Shown: positions 8,161 through 17,027 of the stretch, piece after piece
Layout of the letters: every line of letters begins with the position of its first letter
Position numbering within the stretch: the stretch's first letter is position 1
Assembly (NCBI RefSeq): GCF_004353915.1
Contig: NZ_SMRP01000011.1
Location: forward strand, 1-64,000
DNA from: Paraburkholderia silviterrae
GTDB taxonomy: Bacteria; Pseudomonadota; Gammaproteobacteria; Burkholderiales; Burkholderiaceae
Reading direction: 5' to 3'
Length of the DNA: 64,000 nucleotides
Program-made: the position numbers and the translations under genes
Notes under the pieces: model-generated
The model's database searches: none
The model's input: only the letters and a program-made list of their open reading frames with translations
Told to the model about the DNA's origin: nothing

Positions 8161-9252
8161 ATGAACGCTCTCACCGGCGCAGCGAGCCTGCGCAATCATT
8201 TCGACCGCACGATCCTGCCGTTGTGGCGCGGCCCCGGCTTCAACGCGGCGCTGCGCCTGCCGCATGAAGCGCTCGACGCGTCGGGCACGGCACCGCTGCC
8301 CGACGTGCGCTATCGCGCGATGGCTTGCGCCCGCCAGCTCTACGTGTTCTCGCAGGCAGGCGAGCATGGGGCCGCGCATGCGCACACGCTCTTCGAATCG
8401 CTGCGCCATACTTTTGCCGACCGCGCGCAGGGCGGATGGTTCTACAGTGTCGATGCGCAGGGCGCGCCGCTCGACACCACGAAGGACCTCTATACGCATG
8501 CGTTCGTGGTGTTCGCGTGCGCGGCATACGGCCAGCGCTTCGGCGTAGCCCAGGCACTCGAAACGGCGCGCGAAACGTCCGCACTAATCGTCGAGCGCTT
8601 CAAGGCGCACGACGGCTTGCTGAACGCGGCGCTCGACGCATCGTTTGCGAGCGTCACGAGCGGGCCGCTGCAGAATCCGCTGATGCATCTGACCGAGGCG
8701 TGGCTCGTCGCCCGCGACGCCACCGGCGACGCCGCGTTCGACACGGCAATCACGCGGCTCGTCGAAGCGCTGGCGCGCAACTTCCTGCACGCGCCCACGG
8801 GCTGCATCGCCGAATTGCCGCTCGGCACGGCGGGCAATCGCCTCGAGCCGGGACATCAGTTCGAGTGGTTCTGGCTCGCGGCTCAGGCGGGAGCGCACCG
8901 GCTGGGTGACTCGGGACTTCAGGAGGCGCTCGCTCGCGCGTTCGCATTCGCTGTGAAGCACGGCGTGGACCCCGTCACCGGCGCTGTGGCGGCGTCCCTC
9001 GACGAACAAGGCCGCGTGATCGACGCCACCCAGCGCATCTGGGCGCAGACGGAGTATCTGCGCGCAATCGCGACGCACGGCGATACCGTTGTGCGCGCAA
9101 CGCTGGAGGCCCAGATCGGCAAATTTGCGCAGCGCTTTCTCACGCCGCAAGGCTGGGTGGAATGTAGAAGCGCGAGCGGAGAGGTCGCCCGCGCGGACAT
9201 GCCCTCGACTACGCCGTATCACCTGTTGACGGCGTACGGCGCGCTGCCCTAG
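8161..9252 (+). CDS. AGE family epimerase/isomerase (N-acylglucosamine 2-epimerase superfamily)
   Basis: The 363-residue protein is an (alpha/alpha)6-barrel enzyme of the family that includes N-acylglucosamine 2-epimerase, mannose isomerase and sulfoquinovose isomerase. Supporting motifs are RYRAMACARQLYVFSQA near residue 50, a KDLYTHAF helix near 108, the LEPGHQFEWFWLAA segment near 220 and a C-terminal WAQTEYLRA near 295. Length suits sugar isomerases of this family. The ATG at 8161 was preferred; an open frame continues upstream, but only through the repeat element. No sugar transporter lies beside it, so the substrate remains open. Confidence 0.88.
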   Translation: MNALTGAASLRNHFDRTILPLWRGPGFNAALRLPHEALDASGTAPLPDVRYRAMACARQLYVFSQAGEHGAAHAHTLFESLRHTFADRAQGGWFYSVDAQGAPLDTTKDLYTHAFVVFACAAYGQRFGVAQALETARETSALIVERFKAHDGLLNAALDASFASVTSGPLQNPLMHLTEAWLVARDATGDAAFDTAITRLVEALARNFLHAPTGCIAELPLGTAGNRLEPGHQFEWFWLAAQAGAHRLGDSGLQEALARAFAFAVKHGVDPVTGAVAASLDEQGRVIDATQRIWAQTEYLRAIATHGDTVVRATLEAQIGKFAQRFLTPQGWVECRSASGEVARADMPSTTPYHLLTAYGALP

Positions 9253-9363
9253 CGCACTGGTGCACCCGGGAAGCGGCGCGCGAAGACCGAAGGAAAAGCG
9301 CTTGTGCCGCGCCGGCCGCCATCGCGGCGGCCCTCTTCATGCCGATCAGGCAGCACCGACGAA

Positions 9364-10989
9364 TCAGCCCGCCGCCAGCCGCCCCTCGGGCTCCGCGCCC
9401 ACCGTCGCGGCGTGCGCGAGCCCACGGCCTTCGGCCAGCACCGCCGGCGAAATCTCGAACGCCGCCACCGCATCGGCCAGTTGCCGGGTCTGCTGATGCA
9501 GCGAAGCCGCAGCAGCCGCAGCCTCCTCGACCAGCGCCGCGTTTTGCTGCGTCATCTGATCCATCTGCGAAACGGCGGTATTGACCTGATCGATGCCCGC
9601 GCTCTGCTCGAGCGACGAGGCGCTGATGCCCGCCATCATCTGCGTGACGCGCGAGATCGACGTCGACACGTCGCGCATGGCCGAGCCCGCGCGCTCGACC
9701 AGTTCCGAGCCGCCGCGGATCTGCGCCACCGACTCGCTGATCAGCGTCTTGATCTCCTTGGCCGACTGCGCGCTGCGCTGCGCGAGCCCACGCACCTCGC
9801 CCGCCACCACCGCGAAGCCGCGCCCCTGCTCGCCCGCGCGCGCCGCTTCCACGGCCGCATTGAGCGCGAGAATGTTGGTCTGGAACGCAATCCCGTCGAT
9901 CACGCCGATGATTTCGGCGATCTTGTCCGAGCTCTGCGCGATGCCGTGCATGCGCTCGACCACTTCGCCCACCACGGCGCCGCCGCGCGCGGTCGCGTCG
10001 AGCGCCGCCTCGGCCAGCGCGTTCGCCTCGCGCGCGTTTTCGGCGGTATTGCGCACCGTGCCGGTGAGCTCTTCCATACTGGCCGCCGTCTCTTCGAGCG
10101 ACGCCGCCTGCGACTCCGTGCGCGCCGAGAGATCGGCGTTGCCCGTCGCGATCTCGTCCGCGCCCACGTGGATCGAGCCCGCCGTCTCGCGCACCGTGTG
10201 GACCGTGCGCGCGAGGCTCGCCTGCATCATCGCGAGATCGCGAAAGAGCAGGCCGATCTCGTTGTCGCCGCGCGCGGCCACGGTTTCGTTCAGGCGTCCG
10301 CGCGCAATGCGCTCGAAGTGGCGGCCCGCTTCCTCGAGCGGCGCCACGACGCCGCGGCGCAGCGCGAAGTGCACGCCCGTGGCGAGCGCGACCAGCACGA
10401 TCAGGATCGCGATGCCCACGGTCTGGAACAGCGCGAGACGGGAATCGATCGACTCGAGCGATGCGTGGCTGGCCGCCGCGCTAAAGCGCGCGAAATCGTG
10501 CAGCTCGGCAAGGTAGGCGTCCTGGTAGGACTGGGTCGGCTGGTCGAGAAAAGCCTGGATGTTGTTGGCGTTGAGGTCGTCGATCAGTTCCGCGAGCGCC
10601 TTGTGATAGACCTGATAGCGCTGGCCGAGCGCGGCCACGCGTGCGCGGTCTTCATCGTTGACCGGCTCGACCGACGTGAGCTCCGAGTACGACCGGTCGG
10701 CCGCGCTCAGCTGCTCCTGCGCGTGGCTGATGATGTCGGCCGGCGCCGCGCCGCCGCCGCGAATCAGTCGGGTGCCCGCGCGCGAGAGATTGATGCGCGC
10801 GTCCATCAAATGCTGGGTGGTTTCGTTGGCGGCGCTCGCCTGGCGCAGCGCCACCCGGGAGAGATCCTTCACGTCGTCGTGCGTGCGGGTGAGCGCCCAG
10901 TAGCCTAGCCCCTCGGTCACGAGCTGGAGCACGCAGAATGCGGCTAGAACGCACAAAAGGCCGGATGCGACCTTGATCTTGCTGAACAT
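9364..10989 (-). CDS. methyl-accepting chemotaxis protein
   Basis: This is a 541-residue transmembrane chemoreceptor that signals to CheA/CheW. TM1 sits near residues 8-28. A helical periplasmic sensor of the four-helix-bundle type follows (ANETTQHLMDARINLSRAG is its first helix). TM2 (VGIAILIVLVALATG) precedes a HAMP segment. The signalling hairpin has FQTNILALNAAVEAARAGE near residue 368 and the methylation-helix pattern on both sides (SLEETAASMEEL, SAGIDQVNTAVSQMDQ). I chose the ATG at 10989 because AGGTG lies 8 bases upstream; a longer frame to 11088 adds a basic stretch unlike receptors. No che genes are nearby. The ligand is unknown, and there is no CheR-tethering pentapeptide. Confidence 0.95.
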   Translation of the reverse strand: MFSKIKVASGLLCVLAAFCVLQLVTEGLGYWALTRTHDDVKDLSRVALRQASAANETTQHLMDARINLSRAGTRLIRGGGAAPADIISHAQEQLSAADRSYSELTSVEPVNDEDRARVAALGQRYQVYHKALAELIDDLNANNIQAFLDQPTQSYQDAYLAELHDFARFSAAASHASLESIDSRLALFQTVGIAILIVLVALATGVHFALRRGVVAPLEEAGRHFERIARGRLNETVAARGDNEIGLLFRDLAMMQASLARTVHTVRETAGSIHVGADEIATGNADLSARTESQAASLEETAASMEELTGTVRNTAENAREANALAEAALDATARGGAVVGEVVERMHGIAQSSDKIAEIIGVIDGIAFQTNILALNAAVEAARAGEQGRGFAVVAGEVRGLAQRSAQSAKEIKTLISESVAQIRGGSELVERAGSAMRDVSTSISRVTQMMAGISASSLEQSAGIDQVNTAVSQMDQMTQQNAALVEEAAAAAASLHQQTRQLADAVAAFEISPAVLAEGRGLAHAATVGAEPEGRLAAG

Positions 10990-11268
10990 CTTGAACACCT
11001 GGGATGGCAGTGAGTAGGTTCGGCGCGCGCGGGGTAACGCACGCACCCGCACGGGTTTACGGCCTCGCAAACGTTGGATTGAGGCCAAATGCGCGAAATT
11101 TCTGCATCAAATGCGCAATAGCGTGTTGCAGAAACGATCCCGGCGAGATTTCCACTGTTTTTGGCAACAATTCAGAGGCGGCGGCATTGCGATTCACCTT
11201 GCGCCGCCGCATGGCACTTCCTACAGTGGTTAGGAAACTACGTGGGCTTGGCCCCTGGGAACCCGACG

Positions 11269-11724
11269 ATGACCGACTTGCTGGATCGCGCGCGCGGCGC
11301 GCTACACGCCCAACCGTTCAGCATGCTGCTCGGCGCGGAACTCATGCACGCCGGGCCCGACGAGCTCACGCTACGGCTTCCTGTGCGCGACGAGCTCAAG
11401 CAGCAGCACGGTTTCGTGCACGGCGGGGTGATCAGCTATCTCGCCGACAACGCCCTCACGTTCGCGGGCGCGCTAACGCTCGGCCCGCGGGTGGTGACGA
11501 GCGAGTACAAGATCAATTACCTGCGGCCCGCCATGTCCGGCACGCTGGTGGCGAGGGCGCGCGTGGTCTTTGCGGGGCGCCAGCAGGCCACCTGCCAGTG
11601 CAGCGTGTTCGTGATGGAGAACGGCGACGAGCACCTGGTGGCGCTCGCGCAGGGCACGGTCAGCCGGATGGGCGAAGCGGGGGGCGCGAACGGCGCGCAC
11701 GGAGAGGCCGGCCCACCCGCATGA
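11269..11724 (+). CDS. PaaI-type hotdog-fold thioesterase
   Basis: The 151-residue protein has the PaaI thioesterase hallmark HGFVHGGVISYLADNA, near residues 46-61, where HGG and the following acidic residue form the active site in the family. SEYKINYLRPA near residue 83 is the second conserved strand. Such enzymes hydrolyse aromatic or short acyl-CoA thioesters and relieve CoA trapping. The ATG at 11269 has GGGA upstream; earlier in-frame codons give an implausible leader. The gene is monocistronic and followed by a strong hairpin. Confidence 0.9.
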   Translation: MTDLLDRARGALHAQPFSMLLGAELMHAGPDELTLRLPVRDELKQQHGFVHGGVISYLADNALTFAGALTLGPRVVTSEYKINYLRPAMSGTLVARARVVFAGRQQATCQCSVFVMENGDEHLVALAQGTVSRMGEAGGANGAHGEAGPPA

Positions 11725-11755
11725 CCGTTGCGCGGCGAGGGAAGCCAGAACGCAG

Positions 11756-11785
11756 AACGGCCGCGGGTGCTCCGCGGCCGTTTAT
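11756..11785. terminator. strong GC hairpin between convergent genes
   Basis: AACGGCCGCGG and CCGCGGCCGTT form an 11-bp perfect stem with a 5-base loop, then TTTA on the plus strand. On the minus strand the AA before the hairpin also provides T residues. It probably ends both the thioesterase and the FAH-family gene. Confidence 0.75.
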
Positions 11786-11821
11786 CCATCATGCTGCTGC
11801 AAAGTCAGAACAGGCGCCCGC

Positions 11822-12670
11822 TCACTCGGCCGCGCGCGTCTTCTGCGTCTGCACGCCCAGCCCTTCAATGCCAAGGCGCACAGTCTGGCCCGGTTTCAGG
11901 TACACCGGCTCGGGCTTCACGCCCATGCCCACGCCCGGCGGCGTGCCGGTGGAGATCACATCGCCCGGCTGCAGGCTCATGCACTGCGAGAGATACGACA
12001 CCAGTTTCGCCACAGTGAAGACCATCGTGCGCGTGCTGCCGTTCTGGTAGCGATGGCCGTCCACTTCGAGCCACATCGAGAGATTCTGCGGATCGGCCAC
12101 TTCGTCGCGCGTGACGAGCCACGGGCCGGTCGGGCCGAAGGTGTCGAAGCCCTTGCCCTTGTCCCACTGGCCACCACGCTCGATCTGCCACTCGCGCTCC
12201 GACACATCGTTGACGATGCAGTAGCCCGCCACGTAGTTCAGTGCATCGGCCTCGCTCACGTTTTTCGCATGCTTGCCGATCACCACGCCCAGCTCGACTT
12301 CCCAGTCGGTCTTCTTCGAGCCGCGCGGGATCTCGATGTCGTCGTTCGCGCCGATGATCGCGCTCGTCCACTTGTTGAACACCACCGGCTCGCTCGGCAC
12401 CGGCATGCCCGATTCGGCGGCGTGATCGGCGTAGTTCAGGCCGATGCACACCATCTTGCCGATATGGCCCACGCAGGGCCCGAGGCGCGGATTGCCCTCC
12501 ACGAGCGGCAGCGTTTCCGGGTCGATCGAGCGCAGTTGCGCGAGGCCCGCGTCGGAGAGCACGTCGCCCGCGATGTCGGCAACGGCGCCCGAGAGCGCTC
12601 GAATGCGGCCTTCGGCATCCACGAGGCCCGGCTTTTCGTGCCCCTTGGGGCCATAGCGAAGCAATTTCAT
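11822..12670 (-). CDS. fumarylacetoacetate hydrolase family protein, probable 2,4-diketo-3-deoxy-L-fuconate hydrolase
   Basis: This 282-residue FAH-fold protein shows CIGLNYADHAAESG near residue 75, DWEVELGVVIGKH near 122 with metal-binding acids, and GDVISTGTPPGVG near 240. FAH-family enzymes cut C-C bonds of beta-diketo acids. It is last in a row of four same-strand genes that match steps of L-fucose oxidation. That makes hydrolysis of the diketo acid to pyruvate and lactate the likely job. Ureidoglycolate lyase and acylpyruvase are alternative activities within the family. The assignment rests on the neighbourhood. Confidence 0.88.
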   Translation of the reverse strand: MKLLRYGPKGHEKPGLVDAEGRIRALSGAVADIAGDVLSDAGLAQLRSIDPETLPLVEGNPRLGPCVGHIGKMVCIGLNYADHAAESGMPVPSEPVVFNKWTSAIIGANDDIEIPRGSKKTDWEVELGVVIGKHAKNVSEADALNYVAGYCIVNDVSEREWQIERGGQWDKGKGFDTFGPTGPWLVTRDEVADPQNLSMWLEVDGHRYQNGSTRTMVFTVAKLVSYLSQCMSLQPGDVISTGTPPGVGMGVKPEPVYLKPGQTVRLGIEGLGVQTQKTRAAE

Positions 12671-12798
12671 CGTCTCTGTTCCTTGTCTGTCTGTACGGGG
12701 ATTGCGCAGCGCGCTACGTCATCCATGCGTCATCTACACGTGAGCCTTGCGTCGCTACTGCGTTGAGCGCCCGGGGATTATCGCCCACCACGGGCTAA

Positions 12799-13542
12799 CT
12801 AGTTAGACCACCCACCATCGATCACATGCGCCTGGCCGGTCGTGAACGCCGACTCGTCCGAGGCGAGATAGAGCACGAGCGCGGCGATCTCTTCAGCCTT
12901 GCCCACACGCCCCATCGGCTGGCGCGCGACGAAGGCCGCGCGCGCCGCGTCCACGCTCGTGCCCTGCGCCGCGGCCTGGGCGGCGATGCGCTCCTCGAGC
13001 GAGGGCGAGGCCACGGTGCCGGGGCAGATCGCGTTGCAGCGGATGCCGCGTGTCACGAAGTCGGCGGCCACGGCCTTGGTCAACCCGATCACCGCCGCCT
13101 TGGACGCGCCGTAGACGAAGCGGTTGGGTACGCCCTTCACGCTCGACGCCGCCGACGACATGTTGATGATCGAGCCGCCGCCCGCCTCCAGCATGGCGGG
13201 CAGGAAAGCGCGGATGGTCCGGTACATCGCTTTGACGTTGAGGTCGAATGCGAAGTCCCAGTCTGCTTCGCTCGCTTCGAGAATCGAGCCCGCGTGCACG
13301 AAGCCCGCGCAGTTGAACAGCACGTCGATGGTGCCCAGTTCCTGCGCGAGCGCCGCGATGGCCGCGCCGTCGCGCACGTCGAGCTTGCGCGCCTCGACCG
13401 GCAGCGACGCTAGCGCGTCGATGCGGATATCGGTGGCGATCACGCGTGCGCCTTCACGCGCAAACATTTCGGCCGCGGCGTAGCCGATACCCTGGCCCGC
13501 CGCGGTGATCAAGGCCGTCTTGCCGGCCAGTCTTTGTGCCAT
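12799..13542 (-). CDS. SDR-family oxidoreductase, probable 2-keto-3-deoxy-L-fuconate dehydrogenase
   Basis: This 247-residue short-chain dehydrogenase has the cofactor motif TAAGQGIG (residues 13-20), an Asp at the end of strand 2 (VIATDIR) favouring NAD, NCAG (77-80), a catalytic Ser near 130 and Tyr144-Lys148 (YGASK). It ends in the typical GQAHVIDGGWSN. Its closest functional family by motifs and context is 2-keto-3-deoxy-L-fuconate 4-dehydrogenase. The stop lies inside a 12-bp palindrome, CTAACTAGTTAG. The downstream FAH gene starts 128 bp away. Confidence 0.9.
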   Translation of the reverse strand: MAQRLAGKTALITAAGQGIGYAAAEMFAREGARVIATDIRIDALASLPVEARKLDVRDGAAIAALAQELGTIDVLFNCAGFVHAGSILEASEADWDFAFDLNVKAMYRTIRAFLPAMLEAGGGSIINMSSAASSVKGVPNRFVYGASKAAVIGLTKAVAADFVTRGIRCNAICPGTVASPSLEERIAAQAAAQGTSVDAARAAFVARQPMGRVGKAEEIAALVLYLASDESAFTTGQAHVIDGGWSN

Positions 13543-13702
13543 CTGCCACTCCCGTCGATGCGGACGCGCTCGCCGCGTTCAGTTCAGTGATGAGGCTTGG
13601 GGGGATAACGATCGAGGCGATGCCGCTCGCGTGCCGCCTTGATGAAGCAAACGGCCATTATGGCCAGACACGCCGGCGCCGTGGCGGCTTCACGGACGTT
13701 TT

Positions 13703-14590
13703 CTAACCGGCTGGATCGGTCCGCAGCCCGTAGAACGCGGCCGCGTTGCCGCCGAACACGGCGCCACGCTCGCGCTCGCCCAGATGCGCGAGCAGACGCT
13801 GCGCGCTCGCATGCCAGCGTTCGTAGTCGCCGTTGAGGTTGAGCACGGGCCAGTCGCTGCCCCACATGAGCCGCTGCGCGCCGAAGCTCGCGAGCAGATG
13901 CTCGACCCACGGGCTCAGCGTGGCGTCGCTCCAGCCCGGCGCGGCCTCCGTGGCGAGCCCCGACACCTTGCAGTACACCTGCGGGAAGCGCGCGAGGCGT
14001 GTGATCGCCTGCGACCACGCAGCGAAATGAGGCGTGCCTGCACCGCCCTCGCCGGCGTCCTTGATCGGCGGCTTCGCGCCATGATCGATCACCACGCGCA
14101 GCGCGCGATGGCGCGCGAGGAACGTTTCGAGCGCGCTCGCGTGGCGCGTGAGGATGAGCGCGTCGAAGGCCAGGTCGTGGGCGATCAGGGCCTCGATGGC
14201 GCGCGCCGTATCGGCTTTCGCAATCCAGTCGTCGTCGGGCAAGTCTTGCAGCATCGGGCGCACGGCGCGCAGCTTGGGCTCGCGCGCAAGCTCGTCGATC
14301 AGCTCGGGGGCCAGCGGGTCGTCGAGCGGCACCCAGCCCACCACGCCCGCGATCGAATCGTCGTGGCGCGCGAGATCGAGCAGATACCAGGTTTCGTCGA
14401 CGCTGGGCGCGGCCTGCACGACCACGGTGCGCGCGACGCCGCTGCGCTCACGCAGCGGCGCGAGATCGGCGGGACCGAAGGGACGGTAGAGCGCGGTCAG
14501 GCCGGGTGTGAGCCAGCCGTAGTCGCCGCGCGCGGGGTCCCAGTAGTGCTGATGCGCGTCGATCTGCATGTTCGCGGTGTGCTTTGTCAT
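13703..14590 (-). CDS. amidohydrolase family protein, probable L-fuconolactonase
   Basis: The 295-residue protein is a TIM-barrel amidohydrolase of the fuconolactonase/2-pyrone-4,6-dicarboxylate hydrolase group. IDAHQHYWDP near residue 10 carries the first metal-type histidines, VIDHGAKPPI lies near 180, and MWGSDWPVLNL near 250 contains the catalytic-type Asp. It would open the lactone made by the adjacent aldo/keto reductase. I chose the ATG at 14590 (33 bp after the upstream gene); the Met at 14569 is an alternative. Conserved domain start and gene order support the role. Confidence 0.9.
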   Translation of the reverse strand: MTKHTANMQIDAHQHYWDPARGDYGWLTPGLTALYRPFGPADLAPLRERSGVARTVVVQAAPSVDETWYLLDLARHDDSIAGVVGWVPLDDPLAPELIDELAREPKLRAVRPMLQDLPDDDWIAKADTARAIEALIAHDLAFDALILTRHASALETFLARHRALRVVIDHGAKPPIKDAGEGGAGTPHFAAWSQAITRLARFPQVYCKVSGLATEAAPGWSDATLSPWVEHLLASFGAQRLMWGSDWPVLNLNGDYERWHASAQRLLAHLGERERGAVFGGNAAAFYGLRTDPAG

Positions 14591-14622
14591 GGCGTCCGGC
14601 GTCGAGGGCTCAGGACTCGGCT

Positions 14623-15657
14623 TCAGGGCATCGGCGCGCGCGCATCGACGAGGCCCTCGTCGCGCAACGCGAGCCAAAGCTCAGGTGGCAACTTCGTCTC
14701 GAACGACGCCACGTTCTCGCGCAATTCCGCCGCGCTGCGCGCGCCGGTAAGCACGGTCGCGACCGCGGGATGCGCGTAGGGAAACTGCAGCGCCGCCGCC
14801 GCGAGCGGCGCGCCATGCGCGCGGCAGACCGCTTCGAGCCGCGCCACGCGCTCCACCACGTCGGGCGGCGCCTCGCCGTAGTTGAACTTGCGCTCGCCTG
14901 CGAGACCACGCGCGAGAATGCCCGAATTGAACGCGCCGCCCAGCAGGATGCTCACGCCATGCTGGCTGCAGGCGGGCAGCAGATCGTCGAGCGGCGCCTG
15001 TTCGAGCAACGTGTAACGGCCCGCCAGCAGCGCGCAATCGATCTGGAATTCGCGCATCGCTTCGAGTATCACTTCGCGCTCGTTCACGCCGAAACCCACG
15101 GCCTTCACCGCACCCGACGCGCGCAGGTCGTCCAGCGCGCGAAAGCCGCCGCCTTCGGTCAGTTGCCGCCAGTAGTGCGCGTTGCGCTCGCCATGCGTGA
15201 GGCGGCCAATGTCGTGCACGAGCAGGATGTCGATCTCGACAATGCCGAGCCGCTGCTGGCTATCCTCGAACGAGCGCAGGATGCCTTCGCGCGTGTAGTC
15301 GAAAATGGCCTCGAACGGCAGCGGATCCTGCCAGCCTTCGCTGCCGTCATAGGGATGGGTGCGCGGCACGAAGCGGCGGCCCACTTTGGTCGACAGCACG
15401 TAATCGCGGCGCGGATAGCGCCGCAGCGCGTCGCCGAGGCGATGCTCCGCTTTCGTGTGGCCATAGTGCGGCGCGGTGTCGAAAAAGCGCACGCCGGCCG
15501 CCCAGGCGGCATCGACGGTGGCCTGCGCCTCTTCTCCGGTGAGATCACGATACAGGCCGCCGAGCGGCGCCGTGCCCAGACTCAGCGCGCTCACTTCGAG
15601 CGCCGTGCGCCCGATGCGGCGGCGCTGCGCGACCTGCGGATGGAGCGCTTGCGCCAT
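14623..15657 (-). CDS. aldo/keto reductase, probable L-fucose (D-threo-aldose) 1-dehydrogenase
   Basis: This 344-residue aldo/keto reductase carries GRTALEVSALSLGTAPLGG near residue 15. The catalytic tetrad parts are in FFDTAPHYG (Asp and Tyr), STKVGR (Lys) and LLVHDIG (His). Members close to D-threo-aldose 1-dehydrogenase oxidise L-fucose to its lactone with NAD(P). It is the first gene of the same-strand group reductase, lactonase, SDR, FAH hydrolase, which matches the order of reactions apart from a missing dehydratase. Pyridoxal 4-dehydrogenase is a related alternative. Confidence 0.9.
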   Translation of the reverse strand: MAQALHPQVAQRRRIGRTALEVSALSLGTAPLGGLYRDLTGEEAQATVDAAWAAGVRFFDTAPHYGHTKAEHRLGDALRRYPRRDYVLSTKVGRRFVPRTHPYDGSEGWQDPLPFEAIFDYTREGILRSFEDSQQRLGIVEIDILLVHDIGRLTHGERNAHYWRQLTEGGGFRALDDLRASGAVKAVGFGVNEREVILEAMREFQIDCALLAGRYTLLEQAPLDDLLPACSQHGVSILLGGAFNSGILARGLAGERKFNYGEAPPDVVERVARLEAVCRAHGAPLAAAALQFPYAHPAVATVLTGARSAAELRENVASFETKLPPELWLALRDEGLVDARAPMP

Positions 15658-15855
15658 ACGGGGTGTCTCCTCGATCGAATCAACGCTGCGCGTCGCGCGT
15701 GCGTGGGCATCTGTGCTTCAGTATGTTAGTACGTCAGCGCGAGGCGAGCACCGGCACGCGCGCTCGCGGGCAGCCTTCGTCGATGTTTCGGGGAGCAGCG
15801 GAGTAAGGCAAGTCGCGCTCGGGACGACTCGCCTCACCTCCCCCCAATTCATTTA

Positions 15856-15884
15856 TTGCATTTATTTCACTTGTTTCATATAGT
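15856..15884 (+). promoter_or_regulatory. promoter of the HTH/PIN toxin-antitoxin pair
   Basis: TTGCAT (15856-15861) and TATAGT (15879-15884) are separated by 17 bp in a markedly AT-rich stretch just upstream of the antitoxin gene. Confidence 0.65.
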
Positions 15885-15931
15885 ATGCGCATCGCAGGCA
15901 GCTATTGGCTACACGCATCAGGAGCCACGCT

Positions 15932-16402
15932 ATGCCCATCCTCAAACGAATTCCCAAGGAAGCACCACCGGCAATGAGCGAACATGAAATGGAACTGGCC
16001 CGCGTCGCGCAGCGCTGCATCATGGAAGCGCTCGATCATTCGCGGGCGGTCTCCATCACGCTTTCGACCGAAACCGGCCTTCATCCCTCGATCGAAGTGC
16101 CACCCGCCGCGCTCAAGCTCATCGGCCAGTTGCTCGGTGCAATGAGCGAAGGCAAGACCGTTGTGCTCATGCCCGACAAGCAGGAGTTCACCACCGTCGA
16201 AGCCGCCAATTACCTCAACGTCTCGCGACCGTTCGTAATCAAGGAGATCGAGGAAGGCCGGATTAAGCACCGCATGGTCGGCACACACCGGCGCATCGCA
16301 CTGGAAGACCTGCTGGCCTACGAGCGCGGAATGCGCGAGCGGCAGTCCGCCGCGCTCGACCGCATGGCAGAAAACGCCCGTGATCTCGGACTGGATTACT
16401 GA
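15932..16402 (+). CDS. antitoxin with excisionase-type helix-turn-helix domain
   Basis: The 156-residue protein has an N-terminal helical half (about 15-80) of unknown type. A MerR/excisionase-like winged helix follows at residues 87-131 (FTTVEAANYLNVSRPFVIK, then RRIALEDLLAYE). Directly abutting the PIN-domain gene (TGA then ATG with no gap) marks it as the antitoxin. It probably neutralises the toxin and represses the shared promoter. The ATG at 15932 has AGGAG 8 bases upstream. The AT-rich promoter contrasts with the GC-rich surroundings, in keeping with a mobile module. Confidence 0.85.
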   Translation: MPILKRIPKEAPPAMSEHEMELARVAQRCIMEALDHSRAVSITLSTETGLHPSIEVPPAALKLIGQLLGAMSEGKTVVLMPDKQEFTTVEAANYLNVSRPFVIKEIEEGRIKHRMVGTHRRIALEDLLAYERGMRERQSAALDRMAENARDLGLDY

Positions 16403-16984
16403 ATGGCGGGGCACGTGCGCTACACGGCTTTGCTGGACGCGTGCGTCCTGTTCCCTATTGCCATGACTGATGCGCTCATGAGTCTCGCAACCGCGGGACT
16501 CTTCGCCGCAAAGTGGACACGCCGCATCGAAGAAGAATGGATCACGGCACTTGAGCGGTATCGCCCCGATCTCGCCGGCAAACTGGGTGTGCGCCGCGCC
16601 GCCATGCATGATGCCGTGCCGGACTGGCAAGTCGCAGAGGGGGCATGGAAACCTCTCGTGCCCTCGATTGCACTACCCGATCCCAACGACGCACACGTGC
16701 TCGCAGCGGCCATTGCGGGCCACGCCGACTGCATCGTCACAACGAACCTGCGCGATTTTCCTGCCGAGGCAGTCGCAGCCTATGGCATCGACGTGGTCGA
16801 CCCGGATCGCTTCATCATCCATCAGTGGGATCTCGACACGCTCGTCTGCATCGCTGCTTTCAAGCGCATGCGGGCGCGCTGGAAAAAGCCCGAAGCCACG
16901 GCTGAGGATTTTTCCCGCGCGCTCGAACGCGGCGGCCTGCCGGGCACGGCCATGCGAATCAGGGAAGCGGCCGAGTTGATCTAA
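16403..16984 (+). CDS. PIN-domain toxin (putative ribonuclease)
   Basis: The 193-residue protein fits a PIN-fold nuclease. The first acidic residue is Asp12 (TALLDACVLF), followed by acidic residues at 43-45 (RIEEEW), PDPNDAHVLAAAI with Asp93/Asp96, and TTNLRDF with Asn115/Asp118. These match the metal-binding positions of PIN toxins such as VapC. It is longer than classical VapC (about 130), with a C-terminal helical extension (about 125-193). The target RNA cannot be predicted. It depends on the promoter of the upstream antitoxin gene. Confidence 0.85.
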   Translation: MAGHVRYTALLDACVLFPIAMTDALMSLATAGLFAAKWTRRIEEEWITALERYRPDLAGKLGVRRAAMHDAVPDWQVAEGAWKPLVPSIALPDPNDAHVLAAAIAGHADCIVTTNLRDFPAEAVAAYGIDVVDPDRFIIHQWDLDTLVCIAAFKRMRARWKKPEATAEDFSRALERGGLPGTAMRIREAAELI

Positions 16985-17027
16985 TCCGCCGTGCCAGCGC
17001 GAAGCAACGCTCCACGGCACCGGAGTC

